Assembly: GCF_002291445.1 (NCBI RefSeq)
Contig: NZ_CP014137.1
Span: 2,852,001-2,916,000 of the forward strand
Length of the DNA: 64,000 nucleotides
Direction of reading: 5' to 3'
Source of the DNA: Brenneria goodwinii
GTDB lineage: Bacteria; Pseudomonadota; Gammaproteobacteria; Enterobacterales; Enterobacteriaceae
The translations under genes and the position numbers were made by a program. Within the stretch, counting starts at the first letter, position 1; every line of letters begins with the position of its first letter. The notes beneath the pieces are model-generated. The model saw only the letters and a list, made by a program, of their open reading frames with translations, did no database searches and was not told the origin of the DNA. This document shows, one piece after another, positions 43,958 through 52,437 of the stretch.

Positions 43958-46378
43958 TTAAACAGGCCCGTCGGGCGTATTGCTTCGATTCGTCCGGGCT
44001 AAGCGCTGTTGCGCATGGCGGCTCAGCAGCCGGTACAGCGGAATGCCGATCAACACGGAGATCAGTACGGCGAGGAACGACAGCACCGCCACATGCTGAT
44101 TGGCGTACCAGATAACCATCAGATACCAGGGCATTTGCCCGTCAGGATACTGCGGGCTAACGTTGAAACTCCTTACGCTGCCATCGGGCGTGATCACCGC
44201 CATATCGCCGCGGATGCCGGCGTTAATCTTCGTCGAACTCAGATCGCCATCGATCTGCTCAATCTGTCCATCGTTGCTGCCGGTGGCGACCACCACCAGG
44301 CGATTCGCCGCCCAGGGCGACGGAAAGCTGAGAAAACCGCGCCAGGCGCCGATCGAGGAGAGATAACGGTCAGCGGCCAGATATTGCTGCGACCACTGGC
44401 CGGATAAATAACGCCTGAGTTTGTCCCAGATAGACGGCGTTTTCAGGGAGAGTCGCGCGTTATCAATATCATAGGGGGAATTGTGCAACAGCTGGCGCAT
44501 CAGCGCCGTCTGGGTGAGAGAGGCGACAATCAGCACATCGCTGTCGGCCAGCGCGGCGACATTGGACAGCCCCAGTCTTATCTTCACATGGCCGATCGCC
44601 ACGCCGGTCGCCTTGCCCGCGCGCGCGGCGAGATTGAGCAGCGTACCGATTTCCGCCGCGTCGGGCTTCTCGGCCAGCACGATCCAGGTGTGGGAAAAGT
44701 CGGCCATTTTGCTGAACGGGAAAGCCGCCCCGACGTAGTAAGACAGATTGGGCAGCATGGAAAAGTGGTGGGAGCCGCTCAGATCTATCGAAGAGTTGCC
44801 GTCTATGGTGCTTTTAATGTTGTCGCTGAGCAGCATTTCGCATGGCGTGCCGGGTCTTGGCTTGATGTTATGGTACAGATCCATCTGGTTGTCGCCATAA
44901 ATCAGGTATGGCGCCAGCTCCAGCCGATAACTTTCCTGACGGGTATCACCGCCCAGCCGACGCCAGGCCGACTCCAACAAACCGATTTTATTAACCGGCA
45001 GATTGCGTAAAAAGGTGCCGTTCAGCGAAACGTTCAGTAGCGAGGCGTCTTCGTCGATCCAGCTTCCGGTCGGGAAGCGGTAATTGATGCGCACCGGAAT
45101 ATTTTGCCCATCCCACATAAACAGATCGGGCGCGGCGCGGAAATTGATGTGGATACTGTCATGGTATACCCCCTCGGCGATCAGGTCATCAGGTTGGCTG
45201 ACCAGTTCGCGAAAGGTAACCGGCCGCTCGGTATTGATCCAGCGCGGCGCGTCGTAGGGCTGGCGCAGCGGGATGGGCTGACTCGGCACCAGCAGGCGAT
45301 CCTGCCCGGCGGGGAGCGGCGCGCTGGCCAGCCGGTAAGCCGCCTGCCGCAGCTCGTCCTCGTTGCGTCCGGTGACCAGCAGGAGCTTATAAAGCGGATT
45401 GATCGGGTTATCGATTATCTGGATCGCCGGGCCATCGTTGTCCGGGATGCTCAGACCGGCGATATTTTCCCCCGGCATGGCGAAGATGATGGCGTTATTT
45501 TCCGGCAACGTATTCTGATAAACCGGGAACTCAATATCGCGATAGTTGGCGTGCAGGCCGAGAATCGACGCCACGATCGTGGCGGCGGTAATGCTCTGCG
45601 AGGAAGGGGTGCTGCCGAACACCATCGGAATAGCGCTTTTGCCCATCACCATCGGGTCAAAGAAGGGGCGCGGGAAATAACCCAGATCTTTATCGATATT
45701 CAGCAGTTGGTTAGCCATCTCGATGCGGGTTTCCGGCAGGATGCTGACCTGGTGGCGATTATCGTCGCTGGTTTCACATAGCAAACTGTTCTGATTATGA
45801 ATGCTGAAGCTGAGATTGTTATTGCTGACCACCAGCGCCGCCGGAATATCCAGTTCATAGGTATTCGGCGCGGACGAAGATTCGGCCAGCGGGATGTCGC
45901 CCAGCGGCTGGCCGTTGAGCATCAGGGACAGCTGATTGCCCTCCTCCGCCAGCGTGGAGGTGGTTCTGAACACCAGATAGAGTTTCGCCTGGGTCACCAC
46001 CTGGCCGTGAGGCAAAGTGAAACGAATCCCGGACTGCATCTGCCCGCCGCTCAGGGTGAGTCCATCTCGCTGTCCCATATCGGCAACGCTAATCGTATAG
46101 CTATCTATCTGGCTTAGCCGCTGCACGCCTGCGCCGTCGTTGCCCGGCGATGCCGCCGGGGCCGGCAGGGTCAGCGGCGCGGCCGGATCGGCATTCTGCG
46201 GCTGAGCCGGCGTTTGCGGGCTGGTCGGGGAGCTATTAAACGGCGGCAACGGTGGAAAATCAGGCGGCAGAGTGGGCGCTGCCGCCGACGTCAACACCGG
46301 CAACAGCGCAGTGGCGAGCAGCGCGCGGCGCAGCAGTCGCCGGTGAAGTACGGTGAACGGCAGCCGATACCCCGTCAT
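43958..46378 (-). CDS. bcsB: Cellulose synthase regulatory subunit BcsB
   Basis: An 806-residue periplasmic subunit anchored by a C-terminal helix (YANQHVAVLSFLAVLISVLIGIPLYRLL). A signal peptide (about 1-32) is followed by a Pro-rich stretch to about 75 before the first carbohydrate-binding domain. Typical segments are DGLTLSGGQMQSGIRFTLPHG and ARHLYYEAS-like motifs are absent, as expected. BcsB guides the glucan from the BcsA channel through the periplasm. Its start overlaps the bcsA stop by four bases. Confidence 0.92.
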   Translation of the reverse strand: MTGYRLPFTVLHRRLLRRALLATALLPVLTSAAAPTLPPDFPPLPPFNSSPTSPQTPAQPQNADPAAPLTLPAPAASPGNDGAGVQRLSQIDSYTISVADMGQRDGLTLSGGQMQSGIRFTLPHGQVVTQAKLYLVFRTTSTLAEEGNQLSLMLNGQPLGDIPLAESSSAPNTYELDIPAALVVSNNNLSFSIHNQNSLLCETSDDNRHQVSILPETRIEMANQLLNIDKDLGYFPRPFFDPMVMGKSAIPMVFGSTPSSQSITAATIVASILGLHANYRDIEFPVYQNTLPENNAIIFAMPGENIAGLSIPDNDGPAIQIIDNPINPLYKLLLVTGRNEDELRQAAYRLASAPLPAGQDRLLVPSQPIPLRQPYDAPRWINTERPVTFRELVSQPDDLIAEGVYHDSIHINFRAAPDLFMWDGQNIPVRINYRFPTGSWIDEDASLLNVSLNGTFLRNLPVNKIGLLESAWRRLGGDTRQESYRLELAPYLIYGDNQMDLYHNIKPRPGTPCEMLLSDNIKSTIDGNSSIDLSGSHHFSMLPNLSYYVGAAFPFSKMADFSHTWIVLAEKPDAAEIGTLLNLAARAGKATGVAIGHVKIRLGLSNVAALADSDVLIVASLTQTALMRQLLHNSPYDIDNARLSLKTPSIWDKLRRYLSGQWSQQYLAADRYLSSIGAWRGFLSFPSPWAANRLVVVATGSNDGQIEQIDGDLSSTKINAGIRGDMAVITPDGSVRSFNVSPQYPDGQMPWYLMVIWYANQHVAVLSFLAVLISVLIGIPLYRLLSRHAQQRLARTNRSNTPDGPV

Positions 46379-48486
46379 ACCGCATCACCCTGTACGTCGT
46401 TTTTCTCCGCCTGACCAGCCACCGTCCTGGGGTGTTTGTTGCCGCGGATAGCGTACCAAAACAGCTCCAGCACGCAGCGAATGATCCCCAACAGCGCGTT
46501 AAGCGGTTTATCCTGCGGATAAGGAGGATTAATCCAGGCATCGGCACGGGTCAGCACCACGCGTACCAGTTCCCGCCGTTTCGACAGCGGCATATCCTCA
46601 AACTCCAGCCGCAGGATTTCATCAGTGGCGTCGATAACCTGCACAGGAATACAGACGGCGCCGGACTGCAGCAGCAGTTCAACCTCTTCGATGACGTCGT
46701 TCTTATAGCGTTCGTCTGGCGTAACCAACTGCACGCCGCCCATGGAAAGGTTCAGCGTGCGCGTGCGCAGCGAGATGCCGCTGGCGAAATGAATAATGGC
46801 CGGGATTTCGACATCGATGCGGATAGTCTGCCGCACCTGACGGGTTTCGCGCGCAACGGCGATAGCGGCCAGCAGGATCAGGATATTGAAGCTAGCCCAG
46901 AATACGTTGAGAAAAATAACCTGCGGATTCATACCAATATAGTGATCCATCAGGGTACGCGTACTCCCCCAGATAATCCCCAGAATCAACAAGACGGTGA
47001 CAATAATGTGCGGTCGCACGATATTGAAGTCGAAGTAGCCCTCTTCCAGCAGCCGGCCTTTATCGGTAACGTTGAATTTGCCGCGTTTGGGGGAAAATAG
47101 CGTGACCAGCGTCGGGATAATGATATGGAACATGATCACCGTGTCGTAGATTTCACCCCAGAACGAGTAGCGGTGGCGCCCGTTGATGCGCGAGTTGGCA
47201 TAGATCGACAGCACCAGATGCGGCAGAACATAGGCGAAAATCATCGACGCGGATGAGGCGATAATATTCTGGTTAAACAGCAGGTAGGCCAGCGGGGCGG
47301 TGACGAACACCAGGCGCGGCAAACCGTACTGGAAATAGAGCATGGAGTTGAGGTAACAGATACGCTGCTGCCACTTCAGCCCGCGGCCCAGCAACGGATT
47401 ATCTATCCGGAAGATCTGCGTCATGCCGCGCGCCCAGCGGGTGCGCTGAATGATATGCAGCGCCAGGCGCTCCGTCGCCAGCCCGGCGGCGAGCGGAATG
47501 GCCAGGAACGCGGCGTGCCAGCCGCGCCGCTGCAGCTTGAGCGAGGTATGGGCGTCTTCGGTAACCGTTTCGACCGCGAACCCGCCGATCTCCTCCAGCG
47601 CACTGCGGCGAATGACCGCGCACGAGCCGCTGAATGAGGTGGCGTCCCAATTATCGTTGCCCTGCTGAATCGGACCGTAGAACAGGTCGTTTTCGCCGGG
47701 GATGTGGCGGGCGACGGACAGATTGCGCTCAAACGGATCCAGAGAGTAGAAGTAGTGCGGCGTCTGAATCAGCGCCAGCTTCGGATCGGTCAGAAAGCCG
47801 CCCACCGTGGCCTGTAGAAACGCGCGCGTGGCAACGTGGTCGCAGTCGAAAATGCAGATCAGCTCGCCCTGAGTCAGCGTCATGGCGTGATTCAGGTTCC
47901 CCGCCTTGGCGTGTTTATTATCGTTACGAGTAATGTAGCCAACGCCCGCGTCGGCGGCGAACACGGCGAACTCGCTGCGTTTGCCGTCGTCCAGCAGATA
48001 GACCTTGATTTTATCCCTTGGATAATCAATACATTGTGCGGCAAGCACCGTATCGCGCACCACGCTCAGGCTTTCGTTATAGGTGGGAATATAGACGTCG
48101 ACCGTCGGCCACTGGCTGGTGTCCGCCGGCAGCGGCTGGATGCCGCGCTGCAGGGGCCAGCTGGTTTGCACATAGCTGAAGATCATCATGGTCCAGGCGT
48201 ACAGTTCGGCAAGAAATAACCCAATGCCCAGCACCGTTTCGATCACCGAATTAAAATGAAGCGTTTCGGTCGCGCGCCAGTAAATATAGCGCGAGGACAT
48301 TAAAAAACACATCACCATGATAATGATATTGGTTTTTCGGCTGCGCGCGCGACCGAGCAAAAAAACGGTAACGATTGACACCAATCCGAAAAAAAGCTGC
48401 TTATCGCTATCCATCGGCGTGATGATGATAACCAGGATAAGCGGCGACAGCAGCAGTATCAGCAATGAAAAAAGGAATTTATTCAT
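46375..48486 (-). CDS. bcsA: Cellulose synthase catalytic subunit BcsA with PilZ domain
   Basis: A 703-residue family 2 glycosyltransferase that polymerises UDP-glucose to cellulose and translocates it. Catalytic motifs: Asp166-Asp167 in LLDDGKR, DCD at 214-216, the TED triad at 309-311, and QRTRW at 347-351. The C-terminal PilZ domain has RxxxR at 552-556 and NxSxxG at 579-584, so c-di-GMP should activate it. About eight membrane helices. It is shorter at the N-terminus than E. coli BcsA (872), which carries an extra region. Confidence 0.96.
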   Translation of the reverse strand: MNKFLFSLLILLLSPLILVIIITPMDSDKQLFFGLVSIVTVFLLGRARSRKTNIIIMVMCFLMSSRYIYWRATETLHFNSVIETVLGIGLFLAELYAWTMMIFSYVQTSWPLQRGIQPLPADTSQWPTVDVYIPTYNESLSVVRDTVLAAQCIDYPRDKIKVYLLDDGKRSEFAVFAADAGVGYITRNDNKHAKAGNLNHAMTLTQGELICIFDCDHVATRAFLQATVGGFLTDPKLALIQTPHYFYSLDPFERNLSVARHIPGENDLFYGPIQQGNDNWDATSFSGSCAVIRRSALEEIGGFAVETVTEDAHTSLKLQRRGWHAAFLAIPLAAGLATERLALHIIQRTRWARGMTQIFRIDNPLLGRGLKWQQRICYLNSMLYFQYGLPRLVFVTAPLAYLLFNQNIIASSASMIFAYVLPHLVLSIYANSRINGRHRYSFWGEIYDTVIMFHIIIPTLVTLFSPKRGKFNVTDKGRLLEEGYFDFNIVRPHIIVTVLLILGIIWGSTRTLMDHYIGMNPQVIFLNVFWASFNILILLAAIAVARETRQVRQTIRIDVEIPAIIHFASGISLRTRTLNLSMGGVQLVTPDERYKNDVIEEVELLLQSGAVCIPVQVIDATDEILRLEFEDMPLSKRRELVRVVLTRADAWINPPYPQDKPLNALLGIIRCVLELFWYAIRGNKHPRTVAGQAEKNDVQGDAV

Positions 48487-48510
48487 TTTTTTGCTTGCCA
48501 GATAAAATAA

Positions 48511-49314
48511 TTAGTAAGGGCTATGTTTCGGCGCAGAATAAAATTCCCCACCCCCGACATTAACTTCCAAAATGGCCGCGACCTTTTTGCTAATCAAATC
48601 GATATCAAAGGCGGCGGCGGACACCGGGCTAAATTGGTGAATGGATTGTTGCGACGCATTGGCTTCCGGAACGCACTCATCACGGTGAATGGTGCCGAGC
48701 AGCTTGTCGCCCAGCCGTTGTTCGAAAAACAGAGTGACGTCGCGATTGAGCGGGCGACGCATGTCGCTCTGATTCACAACGTAATATTCCCGCTTTTTGC
48801 TATTGAGGGGCGAGCCGAGGAACCTGTTGTTCTCCATCTGCGGCAGCAACGAGAGCGAGGCGGTATCCGCCAGCATGACGACGATGTGCATATCGGCAAG
48901 TTGGCGGGTCGCTCTCAGCGCCGGCGCCGGGCCGGGAGGGAAATCGGCGATCACCACCATATCGGGATAGCTTAGTACGCTGTTTAACCCGCGCTGGATA
49001 AAATGTTCGTCGCTGACGATCGCCTGCTCAAAGGCCGTCCTCTGCTCTTGCGTGGTTTCGCCGTAGGGCAGAACAAATAAATTGGAGTGCGCTTTAAGGA
49101 TAAACTGCCCCCAGTCGGAAGCGGCGGTAGCCTGCGCCACGTATCCGCGCCCATCCGACATCGGCACGCCGAAATGTAAACGCAAGGCGTTCTGTACGTC
49201 GAAATCGACAGCCAGCACTTTAAGCCCGCTGCTGGCCAGCGTCCATGCCAGATTGGCTGCGACTGTGGTTTTCCCTACGCCCCCTTTGGGAGAGCACACA
49301 CACACTAACGGCAT
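48511..49314 (-). CDS. bcsQ: MinD/ParA-like ATPase BcsQ
   Basis: A 267-residue deviant Walker A ATPase (CSPKGGVGKTTVAANLAW at the N-terminus; the DFDVQNALRLHFG segment follows). In E. coli BcsQ localises the cellulose machinery at the pole and is needed for synthase assembly together with BcsR. It starts within the end of the preceding gene (10-base overlap) and is followed 24 bp later by bcsA. The C-terminal tail from about 240 is divergent. Confidence 0.92.
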   Translation of the reverse strand: MPLVCVCSPKGGVGKTTVAANLAWTLASSGLKVLAVDFDVQNALRLHFGVPMSDGRGYVAQATAASDWGQFILKAHSNLFVLPYGETTQEQRTAFEQAIVSDEHFIQRGLNSVLSYPDMVVIADFPPGPAPALRATRQLADMHIVVMLADTASLSLLPQMENNRFLGSPLNSKKREYYVVNQSDMRRPLNRDVTLFFEQRLGDKLLGTIHRDECVPEANASQQSIHQFSPVSAAAFDIDLISKKVAAILEVNVGGGEFYSAPKHSPY

Positions 49315-49817
49315 AAGGCAATGGTCTCTAACAGTGGTTTCAGCGGCGTATTGCGGCGTTTGTCATTTTCATCGACTGAAGCGTTTTTTTGCCTGAACAG
49401 GCTCTGGAAACGCGGCTTGTCATCGGCGCGACCGGGGGCATCGTCGCCGGTTCTCGCCGATGTTGATACCGGCTCGGGCTGCGGCGAAGCAGCCGGAACC
49501 GTTGCTCGTTCGATGGAAACGGCGGGCTGGTCGGCTACGGCTGAATCCCGGCTGGCTGGTAGCTGCTGACTGACCGCCTGTAGCAGAGACGCCGAACCAA
49601 ACTCTTCTTTACTCGCCAGAATCGGGCTCGCCGGCAGCCCGCCGATTCTCTGCAGCGCCGCATGATCATCGGCGCCGCCGTTGGCAACGGCGACCTGCCT
49701 TAGAATCGCCCACTCTTGCGATGGCATATGCACATCGTTTTCCGATGTATCTTTATAGTCAATATGTTCCAGATTCAGCTTTTCTTTGAACTGCTTAATA
49801 TCGTCATATTTATTCAT
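49305..49817 (-). CDS. bcsO: BcsO-like proline-rich protein with a BcsR-like N-terminus
   Basis: 170 residues from the ATG at 49817; an in-frame start at 49859 would add 14 hydrophobic residues. Residues 1-45 (MNKYDDIKQFKEKLNLEHID..., then SQEWAILRQVAVANG) resemble the BcsR family of about 60 residues, which forms a regulatory complex with BcsQ. Residues 60-150 are a Pro/Ala/Ser-rich disordered linker. A C-terminal patch RFQSLFRQK is basic. It leads the bcs operon and overlaps bcsQ by 10 bases, so coupling to BcsQ is expected. Homology to BcsR is my inference. Confidence 0.7.
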   Translation of the reverse strand: MNKYDDIKQFKEKLNLEHIDYKDTSENDVHMPSQEWAILRQVAVANGGADDHAALQRIGGLPASPILASKEEFGSASLLQAVSQQLPASRDSAVADQPAVSIERATVPAASPQPEPVSTSARTGDDAPGRADDKPRFQSLFRQKNASVDENDKRRNTPLKPLLETIALCR

Positions 49818-50214
49818 ACACCATCCAGATAAGCATACGTAGATTATCATTAATGCCATATATAAGGAGGGGATATGCCGGGCCTTTATATTTACCTAAA
49901 GTTTTATTTTCTCAATCCTTACAGAAAGACATAATTTTATATAAATCAAAAGGCCGCCCGTCATCCATCCGCGTCTGAAACCCAACGAGTATAAGCATAG
50001 TCAATCGTCCGTTATTTTGATCATCAAAATTGATTTTTACTTAATACCGATCAATGAAATGAAAAGAAGGGAAACAGGATACCAGACTTCCCGGTGATGA
50101 CATCATCACCGAGCTTCCCCGCATAAAACGCCGCCGGTGACGACCTTCAGGTCGCCCCAGAATAGAGAGAATAAATTTAGGTTTGAGTAAATAGGATAAT
50201 TCTTTTCTTTCCGC
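49818..50214. promoter_or_regulatory. Promoter region of the bcs operon with two palindromes
   Basis: A 397-bp gap between hemH and the bcs operon, AT-rich near the operon. Two perfect dyads stand out: ATTTTGAT/ATCAAAAT with a 1-bp centre (50014-50030), and CGGTGATGA/TCATCACCG with a 2-bp centre (50092-50111). Both are candidate dimer operators about 200-290 bp upstream of the bcsO start. The second is too tightly centred for a good hairpin, so protein binding is more likely. No terminator with a T-run is evident past hemH. Confidence 0.5.
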
Positions 50215-51180
50215 TTATTTCGCTTTCGCGACTAATTGTTCCAGCAAATTAATATGCAACGGATCATCATTTAACGCCGGAATATAGGTATATCGTTCTC
50301 CTCCCGCGTGCAGAAAAATCTCTCTATTTTGCTCCTGAATTTCCTCCAGCGTTTCCAAGCAGTCTGCGGCAAAACCAGGGCACATAATCTGAATATGCTT
50401 CACGCCCTGCTCCGGCAAGTCTTTCAACGTTTCATCCGTATAGGGCGTCAGCCAGGGTTCACGGCCAAAACGCGACTGGAAAGTCACCAATACTTTCTCT
50501 TTCGGTAACCCCAATGCGGCAACCAGCGCTCTTGCCGTCGCCATACAGCGCAGCGGGTAGTCATCCCCTTCGCTGGCATAGCGAACCGGGATGCCGTGAA
50601 ACGAGAGCACCAGACGGTCCGGCTCGCCATGTTCGGCAAATGACTGTTCAACCTGGGATTGCAACGCCGCGATATAAGCCGGATGCTCAGCATAATCACG
50701 GATAAAGCGAATTTCAGGTAACCGGCGGTAATGGCCCAAGGCCTTGGCCAGCCCATCCCAGACGGATGCGGTAGTCGAGCAGGAATACTGCGGATACATC
50801 GGCAACACGACTAACGTGGTCACCCCCTGAGCCAGCAGCTTATCCAGGGCTGAAGCCAGACTGGGCGAACCGTAGCTCATTCCCAACTCAACCGGAATGC
50901 CCGACAGGCGATCCGCCAGCGCCTGTTGCTGCCGGCGGCTAATCACCAACAACGGTGAACCGCCGTCCATCCAGATAGACTGATAAAGTTTCGCCACTCG
51001 CGGCGCACGACGAGGCAGAATCACGCCCCGCAACAGCGGCCACCATAGCAAGCGAGAGGTATCAACCACACGCCGGTCGCTCAGAAACTCAGCCAGATAG
51101 CGTTTCACCGCTCGCGGGGTCGGTGCGTCGGGCGTACCTAAATTCACCATCAGCACACCATACTTCTCTTGCGTCATCAC
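50215..51180 (-). CDS. hemH: Ferrochelatase
   Basis: A 321-residue ferrochelatase (E. coli 320) that inserts Fe(II) into protoporphyrin IX to make heme. N-terminal GVLMVNLGTPDAPTPRAVKRYL, the metal-binding His in LVLSFHGIPVRY, and the catalytic Glu in CPGFAADCLETLEEI are present. No [2Fe-2S] C-terminal cysteines, as in E. coli. Start at 51180 or three bases later (MMT). Lies downstream of adk on the same strand, with a 282-bp gap. Confidence 0.96.
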   Translation of the reverse strand: MMTQEKYGVLMVNLGTPDAPTPRAVKRYLAEFLSDRRVVDTSRLLWWPLLRGVILPRRAPRVAKLYQSIWMDGGSPLLVISRRQQQALADRLSGIPVELGMSYGSPSLASALDKLLAQGVTTLVVLPMYPQYSCSTTASVWDGLAKALGHYRRLPEIRFIRDYAEHPAYIAALQSQVEQSFAEHGEPDRLVLSFHGIPVRYASEGDDYPLRCMATARALVAALGLPKEKVLVTFQSRFGREPWLTPYTDETLKDLPEQGVKHIQIMCPGFAADCLETLEEIQEQNREIFLHAGGERYTYIPALNDDPLHINLLEQLVAKAK

Positions 51181-51407
51181 AGCGTTCCTTTTATGGACGG
51201 GTCGGTTATCCCGAGCCTGTCTGTACAGTTAGGCTATCTATTGTAGCGAAAAACACCGGATAAAAATTGAAAGATAACAACGTTGAAATCGATGTTATTG
51301 ATAGGGGAAAGCACCGGCTATGACAAACAGAGCGTGAGGGATAATAGACGTTGACTGATTGAGGGGGTATGGATAGCGACTGTCTCTGCGTTACGCGATC
51401 GTCATCA

Positions 51408-51443
51408 GCGAGTGTCGCCGCGCAAGGCGCAGACAACACTCGC
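51408..51443 (-). terminator. Hairpin downstream of adk
   Basis: GCGAGTGT (51408-51415) and ACACTCGC (51436-51443) form a perfect 8-bp stem, with a CGCC/GGCG pairing possible inside. It lies 20 bp past the adk stop. The T-run is poor. Downstream of it, toward hemH, no further feature is recognised. Confidence 0.5.
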
Positions 51444-51462
51444 GATCACGCACAGCGGGAGA

Positions 51463-52107
51463 TTACCCCAGAATCGATTCCAGTTCGGCACGAACTTCCG
51501 CGACTTTGCGCGTCCCTTCTACTTTAAAGTAGCGGGTATTGCCAGCATCGGCTTCCTTCTGATAATAGGATACCAGCGGCGCTGTCTGCTGATGGTATTC
51601 CACCAGGCGTTTGCGAACGGTCTCTTCCTGATCGTCCTTACGGGTTACCAGGTCTTCACCGGTCACATCGTCTTTGCCTTCTACCTGCGGCGGATTAAAT
51701 TTCACATGGTAGACGCGGCCAGACGCCGGATGCACGCGGCGTCCAACGATGCGATCGACGATCAGCTCATCAGGAACCGCAAACTCGATAACATAATCCA
51801 CACTGATGCCAGCCTCTTTCATCGCATCAGCCTGGGGAATCGTACGCGGAAAGCCATCCAGCAGGAAACCGTTACGGCAATCTTCCTGGGCGATACGTTC
51901 TTTTACCAGGGCAATAACCAGTTCATCCGTGACCAGTTTTCCTGCATCCATAATTTCTTTAGCCTTTTTTCCCAATTCGGAGCCGGCTTTTACCGCTGCA
52001 CGCAGCATGTCGCCCGTAGAAATCTGCGGGATACCGTATTTTTCCATGATGAATTGAGCTTGAGTCCCCTTGCCTGCGCCCGGAGCGCCCAGCAGAATAA
52101 TACGCAT
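51463..52107 (-). CDS. adk: Adenylate kinase
   Basis: A 214-residue long-form adenylate kinase (E. coli 214) that interconverts ATP, ADP and AMP. P-loop GAPGAGKGTQAQ (7-18), the FLLDGFPRTIPQADAM core with the AMP-binding arginine, and the GRRVHPASGRVYHVKFNPP LID region without zinc ligands, as in other enterobacteria. Essential gene between htpG and hemH. Confidence 0.97.
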   Translation of the reverse strand: MRIILLGAPGAGKGTQAQFIMEKYGIPQISTGDMLRAAVKAGSELGKKAKEIMDAGKLVTDELVIALVKERIAQEDCRNGFLLDGFPRTIPQADAMKEAGISVDYVIEFAVPDELIVDRIVGRRVHPASGRVYHVKFNPPQVEGKDDVTGEDLVTRKDDQEETVRKRLVEYHQQTAPLVSYYQKEADAGNTRYFKVEGTRKVAEVRAELESILG

Positions 52108-52437
52108 TGCGTAAATCCCCTTGCTTATGTATATAACCCGTCATTTTTCGAGCCGCGGAATCTGTTGGTCGCTTTTCCGCATTCCGAAATCTATTGGGTG
52201 GAGTATTTATAAAATAAATTTGAAAGCGCTAAACCATACCATTCCAGGCGGTTATCCTCAAGAAACGGGCTCGTTTCAGCTTGCCGACAATAGATGAAAA
52301 AGTGGTTTACGGGCGTGATGCAGCGGCACGAACGTTCAATATAGACGAATAATTGAGCATCGGGGTGATGGGGAGAAGGAAAGCGCAAAGGGAAAATCCG
52401 CCCCGGCAACACGCCGGGGCGGCACATCAGATCAGGC
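52108..52437. other. 330-bp gap between htpG and adk with a repeat end and htpG terminator
   Basis: Holds the adk promoter region and, at 52184-52207, an inverted end copy of the dispersed repeat (reading AAATCTATTGGGTGGAGTAT, the reverse complement of the ACCCAATAGATTT end). GAGCCGCGGAATCTG to its left may be a degenerate second end. The htpG terminator is at the right edge. No gene is recognised. Confidence 0.6.
52391..52422 (-). terminator. Intrinsic terminator of htpG
   Basis: Arms CCGCCCCGGC (52398-52407) and GCCGGGGCGG (52413-52422) make a perfect 10-bp GC stem with a 5-base loop. On the minus strand it is followed by ATTTTCCCTTT. It begins 15 bp past the htpG stop. Confidence 0.85.
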
